Assembly (NCBI GenBank): GCA_902651635.1
Contig: CACRSC010000001.1
Span: 528,325-592,324 of the forward strand
From: Mastigamoeba balamuthi
Lineage: Eukaryota; Evosea; Mastigamoebida; Mastigamoebidae
Direction of reading: 5' to 3'
DNA length: 64,000 nt
This document shows, in pieces, positions 21,389-34,251 of this stretch. Position numbers and translations under genes: made by a program. Under the pieces are notes generated by a model. It did not search any database, was not told the origin of the DNA, and saw nothing but the letters and a program-made list of their open reading frames with translations. How positions within the stretch are numbered: the first letter of the stretch is position 1; the number at the start of each line of letters is the position of its first letter.

Positions 21389-24300
21389 CTACTGCCTCAT
21401 CTCGGCCAGGATTGACTCCGGAATAGCATGCACTGGAGAGCTCCCCACGACAGCCCCCGAGCCAGAGAACTCGACCTGCTCCGCAAACACGAGCGTCCCG
21501 GGCCTCGCGTTGACCTCGAGCACGACGCACGAGACACCGGAAGCCGGCTGAGGCACCAGTGCGACATCGACGCCTGCCACGCGCAGACCTGTCGCGTGCG
21601 CCGCCTTGACAGCCATCTCCTCCGCCCGCGCGTAGTCCTCGCGCGTCGCAGCATAGGCGCGCGGTGCCTCTCCCGAGTGCAGGCAGAGACTCAGGCTCGC
21701 GAGGACGTCTCCCACACGCGGGACGTCGTCGCGCTGGCCGAGCGTCGCGACCCTCGCGCCCGGGTGGCCGACAACGGCTGAGCACGTTACATGCGTCTCA
21801 CAGAGCGAGGAGACCACATTGAAGCGCAGGACCAGCGGGCAGCCACGGTATGTCACGCGGCCCTCGTAGGTCGAGACCATGGCGCCTCCGTGTGCCGCGA
21901 TGACCTCCGCGGCGTACGCGGCAGCGTCCACGCATTCTCCCTGGGCAAACCAGCGGACGGACGCCCCCTCGGTGGTTCCGCGCGCAGCCTTGACGATGAT
22001 GCCCTCGGCGCTCTCGCTGGCGATCTGCGAGACGATCGCGGCTATGGCGGAGGGCGCGGTGCCGGGAGCAACGCAGACAGTCCGCGGAACTGCGACACCG
22101 GGGACGGGGTGGCGCACGAGCCACGACTTGTCCGCTGCGCGCTCGAGAGACTCGGCGAGCGGGTTGACAAGAGCGACCCCGGCGGCCGAGAGCCACGTGG
22201 ACAGCGTCTCGAAGTCCTGCAACTCAGTGCTCGCTGGCAGCTCGACGATGAACGCGCGGTTCAGGCGCAGCGGAGACCCGCGCGGCGTTGAGGCCTCGAC
22301 GAAAACCCCAGCCTTCCTGTCGTACGCCACAAAGCGCTCCGCCTTGGCATCGCCCGTCAGCCAATGAGTGTGGACCCCAACAACGCACACGCCCTCGCTC
22401 TCATCTGCGAGGATAAAGGACAGTTAGACAGGTTGGCACTCAGAGGGCGGAGCAGAGTAGTGGCTCAACTAGACACCCACGGCCACAGGTGGTGTGACAT
22501 CAGGGGCCTCTTGCCGCACACGACAGCGAGGATCATCCTGCCCTGAGGGACCAGTGCGCGCATCTCGTCCTGCGTCGCTGCACGCGGTCGCAGAATGGTC
22601 GGAGGGGCCAGCGGCTCGCTCATGAGCGCGTCGAGCACGAGCTCCGCGATCCGCGACGAGAAGACCGGGTCGCGGACAAACCCCTGGAACGCATCGGGAG
22701 TAACGCCGATCGGGACGGGGACGCCCGAGGCGGCGGCTCTGGCGAAAGCGACAACGCATTCGGGGCTGCACAGCCACGCGCGCACGCTCTCAAGGACAGA
22801 CGCGTGCTGGCCGGGCTCGGGCGTGTGCGCGAAAACCCTCAGAGCAGTTTCCACGAGCAGTGAGCTTAGCTCGCGTTCCTCGACAGACTGCAGGTTGCGC
22901 GCCTTCGTGTGGAGAGCTCCAAGCGCCTCCGTGAACGGCCATGTCCACTTGGACTGGACCGCAGCACTGCTGCGCTCGCCCGCAGATGCCTCGGAAGACA
23001 CCGGCGCGACAGGGGAACTGAAGTCCTCTTGCTCGAGCTCGTTTCCGCGAGCCTGGAGGAACGCGCGACCGGCTGCGAGGAAGTTACCGACGACCAGGCG
23101 GTCGCTGACGCCGACGCGGGACCAGTCGAACGCGGACCTCTGGGCTTCGCAGCGCTGCTGCTCGAGGACGACCTCGCGGCGCCAGTAGTTGGGCCACAGA
23201 CCAATGCCGACGTTGGGCTCGAGCAGCCAGAACTTGAATCCCGCGATGGCGGGCTCGAACTGCTCGCCCGTAGAGCGCTGCCTGATGATGAACTGGCTCT
23301 GCGTCCCCAGCGACGCCACTCCCGGTGTGACATCGATGACGTCATAGTCGTTCTCGGGGACGACTATCCCGCTCGCCGGGTGCTTGAAGACGGGCTCGGG
23401 CAGGAAGTCCAGCATGAGATACCGCGGCCACGCATACGGTACCCCGCAGGCGTCGGTCTCCGCATCACCCGGGTTGCGCTCGACGTACGACGGCAGCGTG
23501 ACGCCCTCGACGAGGACGGGCTCGGACCAGTATCTCTTGGCGAAGCGGGCAACGGCGACCATCGAGCGCTTTCCGGCCTCGACGAGGCCCTTGATGAAGG
23601 CCCCGCGGAACTCGGGCCGCACGTGCGCCTCGGTGAGGACCTCGAGCGTGCCCTGACGGCCGACGTTGGTCGCGACCTGCGTGCTGCACAGGAACAGCGT
23701 GTGCGACGCGGCCCAGTTGTCCGGGTCCGTGAGGTCCGCCGACGGGACCCCGCAGCTCAGGATGACGCGCAGTGTGCCGTAGACGGCGTCCTTGGGGTGC
23801 GTGTCGAGGTGCAGCGCCAGCGCCCAGTCGATCTGCTGGCGCTCGACGAGAGCTGCTATGGCCGAGCTGTCCATCCACGCGAAGGGAGTTGCGATGACCG
23901 CACGCTGTATGGTCACGTTCTGCGACTTGCTGATCTGGTACACGAACTGCGCGGCTTCTGCCACGCGGCGCTCGTCAACGCCGCCAGTGGCCGCATCGAG
24001 CAAGTCGAACCTCTGCAGGTTGCGCGCGCCGCTCTCAGCAGCGCCCTTACAGATGATCGACTTGTAGCTCGCGCCAAACGCGCGCAGCCTATTGGCGATC
24101 TCGTCGATGCAGCGCTCGCGTGAGGTGCCCGAGCGCTCGAGCTGTGTCGTGTGCTCCTGCATCCAGTCGATCTCGGGCGGCAGGTCGACGTCGACGCCCT
24201 CAGCGCGGTAGATCGACGGGTACAGCGACTTGTTGTACGTCAGGTCGAACAGCACGCGCGACTTGTCGGTGGACGGGTACCTGCAGTGGTTGTACACCTC

Positions 24301-27300
24301 GCTCTCGAGCCTGTGGTGGTGGAAGCAGCACACGCTGCCTGCCCACACCGGCCTGGAGAACCCCATCGCGAACCTGACACCCTTGGCTGTGAGCCTGCCC
24401 TCCTCTGCCCTCAGGTACGCATGGGCCTGCTGACTGCTCATCCCCTTGTGCGTGCGGAGCACCTCGACCGCGTGCTCCTCCGAGAGCCACACGTGCGCGT
24501 CGCGGATGCAGACGAGCGGACCGTGGCCGTCGTCGGCTACAGTCCCGTCACGCGTCACGAAGAGGTTCGCGCGCATGGTCGGGCCCTCCATCAGGGCGCG
24601 CGAGATGTGCGTGCGACCGACAGGGTACAGGAACACGTGGTTGACGCGGCGCGAGCAGCGCAGAGCCGGGGAGTCGGGGTCAACGCTGAGGGCGACGACC
24701 GGCAGCGCGAAGCCGTCGTTGGCGATAAACGCGAACTCCCTGAGTTGGTTGTACGCGCGCCACAGCAGCTCCCACTTGGCGGGTGCGCTCGCTCCGACGG
24801 CGCAGACCGACACAGCGTCGTTCGAGCCATCGGCGCTCAACGTCACGTTCCCCAGAAGGGCGTCAGCCTCCTCGCCCGGCAGCGAGGCAAAGGACGTGCG
24901 GGTCGCGATAAGGGAGCGCAGGTACGGATACAGGCAGCGGTGCACAGACCACGAGAGCGAGTAGAGGCGCTCGCTGGGCTCGCCCGGCAGCGCGAACCCC
25001 AGTGTGTCGTAGAACTCGCGTGCCCAGCGAGGGCAGCGCTTGGGATCGAGGAACCACGGATTGTACTCGCTGTAGTGATCGTCGATCGTCTCGGCGAAGA
25101 ACTCGGCCAGCGCCCGCCACAGGTGCTTAGCGTCGCTCGCGTCGCTGTCGCTGTCAAGGAACTTGGCAGTCTTGCTGAGCGCCAGAGCCGTGTAGAGCAG
25201 CTCGCACAGGGCCAGAACGGTCCGCTCGGCCTCGGGTGTCTTGGCGCTGTCGAACAGACAGGAGATTATTCCGCAGTTCTCGTACGTGCCTCCGAAGCTG
25301 CGCCATGCGTCGTTGGACAGCTGCCCATCGACGGCGAGCTTCGAGGCTGCACTGATGGCCTTCTTGCAGTCAGCGCCCTTCAGAACGATCGTCGCGCAGG
25401 CCATAGCAGCGCGGGAGCAGAGGCCCAGGGCCTTTCCGACGCGGGTGAGCACGTGGCCCGCAATCGTGTGGCTCTCGGTCAGCTCCGACAGGATCTTGCG
25501 AGTCTCGGTCAGAGCAACGGTAACAGTCTCGTCGTCAGACTGGCACTTCTCCACGAGGGTTGCGGCGTCTGCGAGAAGACCCGTGAGAATCCATAGTGCC
25601 GAGTGCAGGGTGGGAGCACACCTGCGGAGCCTTCGGAGAGCTGCTGGCGCCAGGTCTTCTCGCGAGACGCGGTGGCCAGGGCCTTGCGGCGAGCGACAGC
25701 GGTTTCCTTGCTCTGCTCGCTGGCCTTAACGCTGAACATCTCGCGCTTCTGTTCGAGCCACGCGAAGGTCGCGCCGACCTTTTTGGAGACAATGAGCTTG
25801 GACACCCTCTCGTCCACTGTGGTGCTCTCCCTGCTGCACAGCGCCGCCTGCGCCGCGCGAATCTTCTGCAGGACCTGTTGCTGGCGCATGGCCGGTGTAC
25901 CGTTGAGCAGGAACATCCCACCGACGGCGAGCCACTCGGCCTCGCCGAAAGACTCGGCGGGGGCGCCAGCAACGATGTGCTCGAGGACCTGCCGCACAAT
26001 ACGGTCGCGTGGGCGGAAGCGGCCCTTGAGGATGACTTGCTGCTCGTACTCCCTCGCGTGGTCGAGCTCGTCCTCGAGAGACGGCCCGCACCTCGGCGCG
26101 CGGAACTCCTCGTAGTAGCACCTGCGCAACGCCTGGGCGGCGTCTGCGCTTGACGGGCTGCGCGCGAGGTCCTCCGCGCAGCGGTAGAGGCGCATGGCCC
26201 GGTGCTCCTGGAACCTGACCTGCTCGTACAGCGACAGGCCGAGGCTCGGGGCTACATCCTCTGTGCCCTTGCCGAACGCCAGATAGACGCCGCGACGACC
26301 GTGCTGGTCGCGGTCGGTCCAAGAGGAGACCTCGCGGCCCTTGGCGTCGACGCCTCGGCATGCCGCGAGCCACGTCATCACGTCGCGGTCGCTCCACACG
26401 CGCTTCTTGCCCTGAACGACGTAGTCGAGCACCACGAGAGCGCTCCCGGGTCTACCGGTCAGCATCAGGTCGCGCAGCTCCGTGGGCTCCAGTCCCATGA
26501 GCTCCATGTGCGGACAGCCGAACATGACCACGTCTTGCGCCTGGTAAAGCCACATGTCGGGTTAGATGCGGAATGCTGAGCAAGGGGACTTGCCTGGAGG
26601 TCGAGGCTGAAGTGCGAGCCAGGGCCACGGAGCTTCAGCACGAGCGAGTGGATTGTATGGCCGACCTCTGTGCGCAGGAACTCGAGGTCCGACTGAGGGA
26701 GCTTGTTGAGCGGCGCCCACTCGTCGGGGAACCTGCGCCGCAGCTGTGCGTTGGCCTTCATTTGCTCGGCGTTGACTCCGTAGGCAGCGAGGAGCTCTGC
26801 CGCCCTCGCAGCGTCCCCCGAGAGCAGCGCCTTTGTCTCCGCGTTGAATCCCAGCAGGTCCTCTGTTGAGACGCCGGGCACCGCAGTGATTGTAATGTCC
26901 GCGACTGTTGGCTGCGGCGGGAACTCCTCGCGCAGGCGTGAGATAATGTCAGCGTCCTCGACGGGGTCGAACTGCTCGCGGCCAGTGAACCTCGATGCCA
27001 GCAGCGCGGTCGCCCTCCGGTGCATGGGGTCCGTGGACTCGGGCTGGAACCCGTGCCAGGTCAGGAACGCGAGGACCTGGCCCTCTTCGTCGAGGCACAG
27101 AGACACCTCGTGGCTGTGCCCCGCGAGGATCATGAACACACGCATGGGCATCGCGAAGCGAACATCTGGCGGCGCGGGGTAGTCCTCGTCGCCCTTGTAC
27201 GCTCCGAACATATGGAGCCTCAGACCCGAGTCCTCGGCCACGTTGACTGTCGGGTTGAGCTTCCTGGCGATGTGTGCGCCCTTGAAGATGCCGCGGGCGA

Positions 27301-30300
27301 ACGGGAACACCAGGGAGCGGTTGACTTGCTCGCCACCAAGGCTCACCTTGCGCTCTGCCCACGACGCCCACGTGATTGCACTGAGGTCGCGATTCGCAGC
27401 AGCAACGGGCACGTGGGGTACCCCGGTCTGGCCCAGGACCACAGAGGCCAGCTTCGGGAGGTTGAAGTTGAGCGCTGCTCCCCCTGTGGTCTCGACATAG
27501 CGCCTGAAAGTGTCTGCCGCGCGTCGGGCATCGTCAGCGTCTCCGGATGGCGCAATCCAGCCCATCAGCGAGGCCGGCTCGAGGAACTGCCGCGCGGCCC
27601 AGCGCTCCCACTCGCCCTCGCTTGCGAAGCCGCCCTTGGCGCACACCAGCTCTCTCGCAGCGCGGATCACCGCCCCGTGTAGGTGCTCGGCAATTCCGAT
27701 CTGCGACAGCTTCTCGCGCTGCTGCAACGTCACAACGAAAGCCTTGAAGAGAAGGTCCTTGGGAATGCAGTAACCAGCGGTCGGGCCAGCGCTGTAGTTC
27801 TCGCGGAGCTTGCGGGCAGCGGTGGCCAGACCAGCGCGCTGAGAGAACTCGTACTCGAGGAGTTCGATGTCGCCAGTCGATTCGCGCTCTACGAACAGCG
27901 CTTGGCAGTTGCGCACGGAGCGGATAAGCGCCGTCCACTGGTTCTCGCTGACTTTGAGGTTCTCTGTCTCGCGGATGGCGCGAACGACAGGCTTGTGGTT
28001 GATGTGCTCGTAGAACCTCCGCGCATGCGATGCGGCGAGGGGGTCCGACACCCCGGCCCACTGCGACCACTGGTGCACGGACGCGAGCTCCCCGCGCCCG
28101 AGGTTCACACGCGAGGGCCCGTAGATGAGGTGGTACCTCTTGCGACGGCCAGAAGCGCTGCCGCTGCTGAAAGCATAGCGGGGGTCGAGGCACAGAGCGG
28201 CGAGTCCGCGCTCCGCGATGACCTCGCGCGCAGCGACAGTGTTCGCGAGGGCTGTGTGATCGCGGACGTAGCGCTTGACTCGCTGGCCGAGGCAGAGCGC
28301 CGGGTGTGCGGTAGCGAGCCTGCGCAGGAGTTCACGGCGCCACAGCCAATTCGCTGTCGCCTCGAGCTCGGCCTTGTACTCCGGAGATCTCTGGACCGCC
28401 ATCCGCAGCGACGCAGCACACGGTCTTCCACCCTCCTGTGGGTATTGTATGCATCGATCAGTGAATAGGCCGTTCGGTTGCACTGAGACTGCTGCGTACA
28501 GCTGAAGCTACCTGCCCCGCAAGTGCAGGGTCTGTTGAGTTGTTGGACCAGACCTGATGGAGGGCCTGTTGCTCGAACTCGAGCGCCAGAACGGAGTTTT
28601 CCTCACGGAGCGCCGTGCATTGACGAGAAACCCACGAAACGGCTGCGGCAGTATCGCCCAGCGAGACCTGCTCCGGAGCAATGGCATTGGCAGCATCGGC
28701 AAGTACGGCAAGGATAGCGACCTCGTCCTGCACACGTGAGTGCTCTCCCACAAGCTTCAGGCAGGCGTCCTGCACTGACGCGCTCTGCTCCGCGTACCGC
28801 TCGAGCAGAGGGCCGTAGCCGAACTCCTCGATTACAGTTGAGGCAACGGCCGCTATCCGGGAAGCGTAGGACTTGGCGCGCTGGCGGACCTCCGCTTCAA
28901 GGCCTCTTGCCCGAACGACATTCGCGAGTGACATCTGCTCCTCGAGGACCGTTTGCACAAATGCCTCCATGAGGCCTGGTGCCTCCGTCGTCAGCAGATG
29001 GAATGCTGGCACAGAGCGCCTCCTCCGCAGCGCCATCGCATAGAATTGCTTCGCGTCCTCCTCGTTCGTGCCATCAAAAGCGGCGTCATGAGCCCTGGCA
29101 CACTGAGACTCGTAAGACGGGCTCAGAATAGCGCCGTCTCCTATGAGAACGGCGCGGACAGACGCCATGCGGTCGATGAAGCAATGATCGTTCCACTGCG
29201 ACTCGACACGTGCCTCGCAGTCCTCGATGCGCGTGTCGTACGTGCGACGCAGCCACGAGGCAACAGCGCAGGCCTCGCTCACCAGCGCCTTGTCTGAGCC
29301 AGCAGCCTCGCGGAACACAATGAGGAACGCTGCATCGGGGTCGATGCCGCCGGCCTCGATCAGCACGCGGGCCTTGTCCAGAAGCGCTCGGCGGCGGTGT
29401 ACTGCAACCTCACGGCCGAGAGCGACATACTCGCTGTCCATCGTCCTGCGGATGTTCTCCGCGAGATGCGGCGCCATCAGGCGGATCGTCTGCTCGAGGC
29501 CCTCCTGGTCCACGTGGAACTCGGTCTTTGACAGCCCGTCGACCTCCGTTGTGCGCTCGTAAATACTGCGAAGGCGCTTGTGAGACGAGATGATATGAGC
29601 ACAATCTACTCACAACAAGGGAACAGCCTCAATGACGTCGGTTGCCTCGTCGATCCACTCGAAGCTGGCGCTCATGTAGACGCGATCTCCTCCAAGGCGC
29701 ACAAGCTTGCGCAGGTCGGGCTCCTGCTCGGGCTTCTCGGCGCACTCGTTGGCGCGGAACTTGTCTGCTCCGAAGGGGGTCAGCCTCTGCAGCAGCACAC
29801 TGAATGACGTCTGGTGCTTCCTGCACTCCTCCAGACGGTCCTCGAAGTACCCGAGCGCTTGTGCGAGCTGCCCGCCAGCCCCGCAGAACTGGTCCAGCGC
29901 TGCCTGCGCTTTGCGCAGCGCGGACCTCAGCGCGGTGGCGCTGCAGCTGTTGGCGTTGGAGGGCGCCAAGACGCTGATGGGGTCCTCCGAGGACTCGAGA
30001 GCAGCTGTAGTCATGGCCTTGTTAAGGATGACCCTGCCGTCGCAGTGCACGATCTCGATCTGCTCGCGGACGCTCTGGAGCGCTCCGCGGTACTGCGTCA
30101 TCGGCTGGAACACCTTGTTGGACACCAGCTGGTTCAACCTGCTGATGCCAGGGCCCAGGTGGACGACGAGGTCGGACATCTGCACGGCATAGTAATGGAT
30201 AAGCAAACGTCGTAGTGCTTTGATTGGCATACCTGCTTGACGGTCTTCGGACGCGAGGGCAGAAGCGCGGACAGAGAGGAGTTGAACTCGGCCCCAGACC

Positions 30301-31606
30301 CCAGGTACGAGAGCTTGGAGACGGCTTTACGCAGCTGGTCCGAGCACTCGATGAGGGCCGTGCAGGCCATGAGGTATGCTTGGTTGCCAAACGCCCTGCT
30401 CTCCCTGCCCACCAGCAACACGGGCTGCGGGAACTCAGGCGGAACCATCTCGTCGCGGACGTATGTGGACACGCGCTCCACGTTGCGCGACTCGGCGGCG
30501 TAGTCGTACGAGCGCAGGGAGGCGTAGCACGCGCGCCTGCGAGTGTCCGCGTCGACGTCGACGTTGCGGAGGGCAGCACGCATCGCCTCGCGGTCGTAGG
30601 GCAGCTCGATCAGCGAGTTGGCCATCAGCCAGCTCACGAGCTTGTCGCGGTGGTTCAGCACCGCCTTGAGCTCATCCCTGTGCGGATGACGTGTTACACT
30701 TTTCTTTAAGCCGGGGAAAATAGTTCCGGGTGGGATGGAAAAGGCCCACGGAATTCCGAAAGGAAATTGCGTTGATTATCAACTTTTCCAGCGGTACTGG
30801 CCCACACCCCGGCACCGACGACAGCGGGTGAGTAGGCCGAGGGTACCTGTCTCCGGGCGTGGGGTCCGAGACGAGGGCGAGCTCGATCTCCGCCGGGGGC
30901 AACGTGGCGAACCTCGAGCTGACTTCGGCCGCGTCCTCGAAGAAGATGGCCCACGTGCGGCGCGGGTCCACGCCAGGCACCTGCACAGCAAACGGCCCTG
31001 AGCCGGAGCAGAGAGAGGGGCACCAGCCCAGCGGACACTCACCGAGCGCAGCGCAGACACCACCGACGCCCGCGTGTCCGCCGGCAGCCCCAGCCAGGCG
31101 CCCAGCACGACGTGGAGGGCCTCGCGGGGCTGCAGGCCAGAGGCGAGCGACGCCGCGTGGACGAGCCCCAGCGTCACCAGCTCGGCGGGCACGCTGCTGC
31201 ACGCGCTGTCCGAGACGGCCGCGCTCGCGGGGGCCCCGGGGATGGCCTCGACGAGGAACGCGCCCCCCGCGGCGTCCTGGGCGACCGCCAGCGCGAGCTT
31301 CTGCTGGCGCGCTGCGACCTCGCGCGGGAGCAGAGCGCCGAGCGCGTCGACGGACTTGCGGAGGTACGCGGGGGCGCTGTCGTCGACGGACGCCCCGCCA
31401 TCGAGCCGCACCACCCAGGAGCGACACTGCGGACGGTTGGGGTGCCGGTGGTGCGCAGGTGAGTCCGGCAGGGAAAAAAATGAAGTCCGCATAGGGAAAC
31501 GGACCAACGGAGGCGATTTATCGGAGGACTGTGGGGTGCCGCTGGCGCCCGAGAGGTGGACGAAGCCCCAGCCGGGCTTGGTTATCTTGCTTCCTGGTGC
31601 TGGCAT
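21389..31606 (-). CDS. Giant (about 3,182 aa) protein with C-terminal ATP-grasp domain, family unrecognised
   Basis: Ten exons: 31606-31505, 31426-31043, 30980-30847, 30677-30233, 30179-29614, 29565-28512, 28435-26594, 26540-25622, 25568-22477 and 22399-21389. Every junction keeps phase and the sum is exactly 3,183 codons including stop, which strongly supports one gene. The last exon (residues about 2847-3182) carries ATP-grasp hallmarks: EGIIVKAARGTTEGASV (nucleotide-binding Lys and Gly-rich loop), TYRGCPLVLRF, and VAGVDVALV followed by VVLEVNARPG (metal-binding Glu/Asn). Exon 9 has a second, weaker ATP-grasp-like run, IICKGAAESGARNLQRF, VTIQRAVIATPFAW and YGTLRVILSCG. The first 1,800 residues match no family I know and are largely helical, without clear membrane segments. 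Intron 7 appears to use a GC donor (CAG|GCAAGT). The exon 9/10 junction is least certain. ATP-grasp enzymes ligate a carboxylate to an amine or thiol; the substrate here is unknown. Confidence 0.8.
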
Positions 31607-32234
31607 GCCGCTGTACACACCGCAGAGGCTGGTGGATTGTGATGTGTTACTGCTTTTTCGATACAACAACGCTGGAGTGTGAAGGAAAAATGCCACACCC
31701 ACAGAAATCTGGGACTTCGGTGCTGATCGTCTAATATCGCACTGCAATCGGCCGGCTGCAGATATGGAGCTCTGTTCCCCCGCAAATCCCAGCCGCAAAT
31801 GGTGACAAATTCGCCGCCGATGTTGTTGGTTTGGATAGACAACAAATTTGTATTTGCTCTGGTGTGATGGTGATAAGCAAAACCAGGGTGGGGGGTGTGG
31901 GGAGGGTTGCGGGGGTTTTGTATAGGGTTCTGTTGTGGGTGGCCTCTGTGCACTTGATGTTTTGGAACAAGCGGTGGTGGGGGTTGCTTGGGAGGTCTGC
32001 GGCGTGCACGTCGAGTGCAGGAGACGCCAGCTCTTGTCCTGCTGGGTGCGTCCGTGCAGTCGGGGCTCGGCCTGTCGTGGTCCGTCCCGTTACCTCGCAC
32101 TTCTTCAGTGCGGGCGGTAGGACCCCGACAGGCCGTTCCCCTCCGTTGCATACGCGTGGCCCCCAATTCTCCCCCATCTTTCCTTCTTCTCCGCCGTCCT
32201 TCTCTGTATACTCGGCTTCTGCATCGCGCCCCGC
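31607..32234. other. Spacer between giant gene and cyclin gene
   Basis: About 630 bases upstream of the giant gene and downstream of the cyclin stop. G/T-rich stretches near 31880-31960. No gene or clear TATA box seen. Confidence 0.4.
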
Positions 32235-33388
32235 CTAGGCGACCGACAGCGTGGGCGACGACGACAGCTTCGACGCGGCCTCGGGCACGAACTTGTCCGT
32301 CGACGTCTTGAGCGACCCGCGGGCTGCGGCGATCGCCACGTGCTGCTTGTTGCCCAGCGACAGCCTCGGGGCCGTCGCGTTGGTCGTGCACGGCGTCGTC
32401 GACGCGGGCGACTCGTCGGCGCACGTGCGGCGCCGGGCCTGGACCCAGTGCTCGCGCTCGGCCGAGACGCGCTGGAAGAAGCCGTAGATGCCCTCGGGCC
32501 TGCGCGCGACGTGCTCGAGCTCGTCGACCAGCTTCCAGTAGCTCTCGTAGACGGCGGGGGCCACGTCGACGTTGAACTGCGTGTAGTTGAGCAGCGCGAG
32601 CTCGAGCTCCAGCAGCTCCTCGGCGCTGACGCACGCGACGCGGGCCACGTACGTGTTGGTGTAGCAGTTGTCGTCGAGCATCTTGGCAGCCACGAGGGTC
32701 CTACGGAGGCGCGCGGGGCAGGGCGGAGGGAACATGAGAGGCGGCGTCAGAATACCGGGCTAGCGGAAACGGGCTAACAGGCACGCGATGATGAAAAACC
32801 GCCCAACGCCCCAGCGTTCACATATTCTCGCGGGGGGCGGGTGGGGGTGTCGAGGTGGGGGTATGAACCGAGGAAAAGGTTAAGAAAAAAACAGTAGCTG
32901 GAAAGCGTACGAGGCGGCCCAGAGCTTCCGGACGTTCATCGAGGTGAGCAGGGAGCCCCCGGGGATCGCGGCGACGGTCCTGTCCATCAGGGCCGCGGCC
33001 GTGACGAAGAGCTCGGGAGTCCAGCGCGTGTAAACAAAGTACCTGCACAGGGGGGAAGAAGGAAACAGAGAGAGATCGCTGCGTGAGAACCTGCACCTTT
33101 GATGCAACGGAGGAAAAGGCGCTGCTGGGAGTACCTCTCGAGGTACTCGCTGAGGTGCAGCTGCGGGGCGACGGCCGAGCAGAAGGGACTGCCGTCGAGC
33201 AGAGCCGCCCCGGTGCGCTCGGCGGTCTTCTCGTTGAAGAAGACCGCGTGCTTGAGGACATAAATAAAGACCGAGGCGTAGCGCGAGCGCAGTGCGAGCT
33301 CGTCGCTGGCCGCCGCGAACTTGGGCGCGGCGAAGTGGTGCTCCCTGCTGAGCGAGACGAAGGACGAGAGCACTGTGCGCAGGTCCAT
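32235..33388 (-). CDS. PHO80/P-U-type cyclin
   Basis: A regulatory subunit for a cyclin-dependent kinase of the PHO85/CDK5-like group. Exons 33388-33135, 33042-32911 and 32700-32235 are in phase (283 residues). The cyclin box begins SEYLERYFVYTRWTPELFVTAA and includes the family core TLVAAKMLDDNCYTNTYVARVA followed by VSAEELLELELALLNYTQFNVDVAP, matching PHO80-like and plant U-type cyclins (AAKFxDDxxYxNxxYARVGGV...ExNxLExxFL). The last 80 residues are Ser/Ala/Thr-rich and divergent. The start is the first ATG before a coherent helical N-terminus. The kinase partner is not in the window; a role in phosphate or growth signalling is only by family analogy. Confidence 0.88.
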
Positions 33389-34251
33389 CCTGTGGGGGCC
33401 GACTGCGGACTACTGTTCACAGCTGATAGAAAACAAAAAGGAGGTGTTGAGTCAAGGAACAGGCAAAGTTCGCCGCCTCACCTGCGTCATTCCCCGCTTT
33501 TTCCTTCCAACGGCACCGACGAGCACCGGCGCTTTGAAACATGCTGCAAATCAGACCCAGCGTTGGCTTGCCGTGCACCCCCGGACGGCCCGCCGCTGCG
33601 GCCGCGGACAACCCTCCCTCCCGGTGGTCACTCTCTGCGGAACGACGAATGCAATCACAGGAAAAACAACCCAGTTCGAACAACCCAGGGCGAATATCTT
33701 CTGTCATTCTCGGGTATTTCCCTTCGAGAGAATGCTCTCCGATGGAACCCCGCAAACGCGCTTGTTCGCGGCCGGGGAAGCCGGGGTAGGCCCGCGAGAT
33801 GCATTCGTGTCATCCGTGTCAAGCATTTGCTCCACCGCGGCGATCGAGGAAACCGCCGGAAAAGGATACCATGTTGGGGAGAGAGGCGTTTCCCGGCAGA
33901 CACACGCCGCGCACCAGCCCGAAATCAGGAACCAAGATGCGGAGAAGCGAGCGAAATCGCGGGTAATCAATCACCCAGCAAATGGGCTGTTTTGGATTGG
34001 AGGTATTGATTTCACCCATGGATGGTGAATCAGCATCGAATGATCAAGAACAAACCTGGTATTTCTGAGATACCCGACAACCGTTCGATAAGCACAAATC
34101 GAATCTTCCTGACTGCCGGTCGTCGTAGCAGCGACAGTTCGAATCCCGCGGCAGCCAAGATTTCAAACGGAATGCCTGCAGATTTTCAAAACTCCGCCAC
34201 CGATTTTTTATTTCTCTCTCAGTGGGGGTCCCGTCTTCGCTTGCCTGACCG
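33389..34251. other. Divergent intergenic region (cyclin / Rab-PH gene)
   Basis: 863 bases with no coherent coding sequence; frames are broken and lack domain signals. It should contain both promoters. A TTTTTTATTT run at about 34204 precedes the Rab-PH start by some 50 bases. Confidence 0.4.

Noticed and set aside
22909-25596. Plus-strand frames of 400-480 codons opposite the giant gene
   Set aside because: Antisense to exons whose phases and ATP-grasp motifs are consistent; Arg/Val-rich with no family features.
31740-32234. Minus-strand frame continuing from the cyclin 3' end toward the giant gene
   Set aside because: It is out of phase with the cyclin exon, which has its own stop at 32235, and has no domain.
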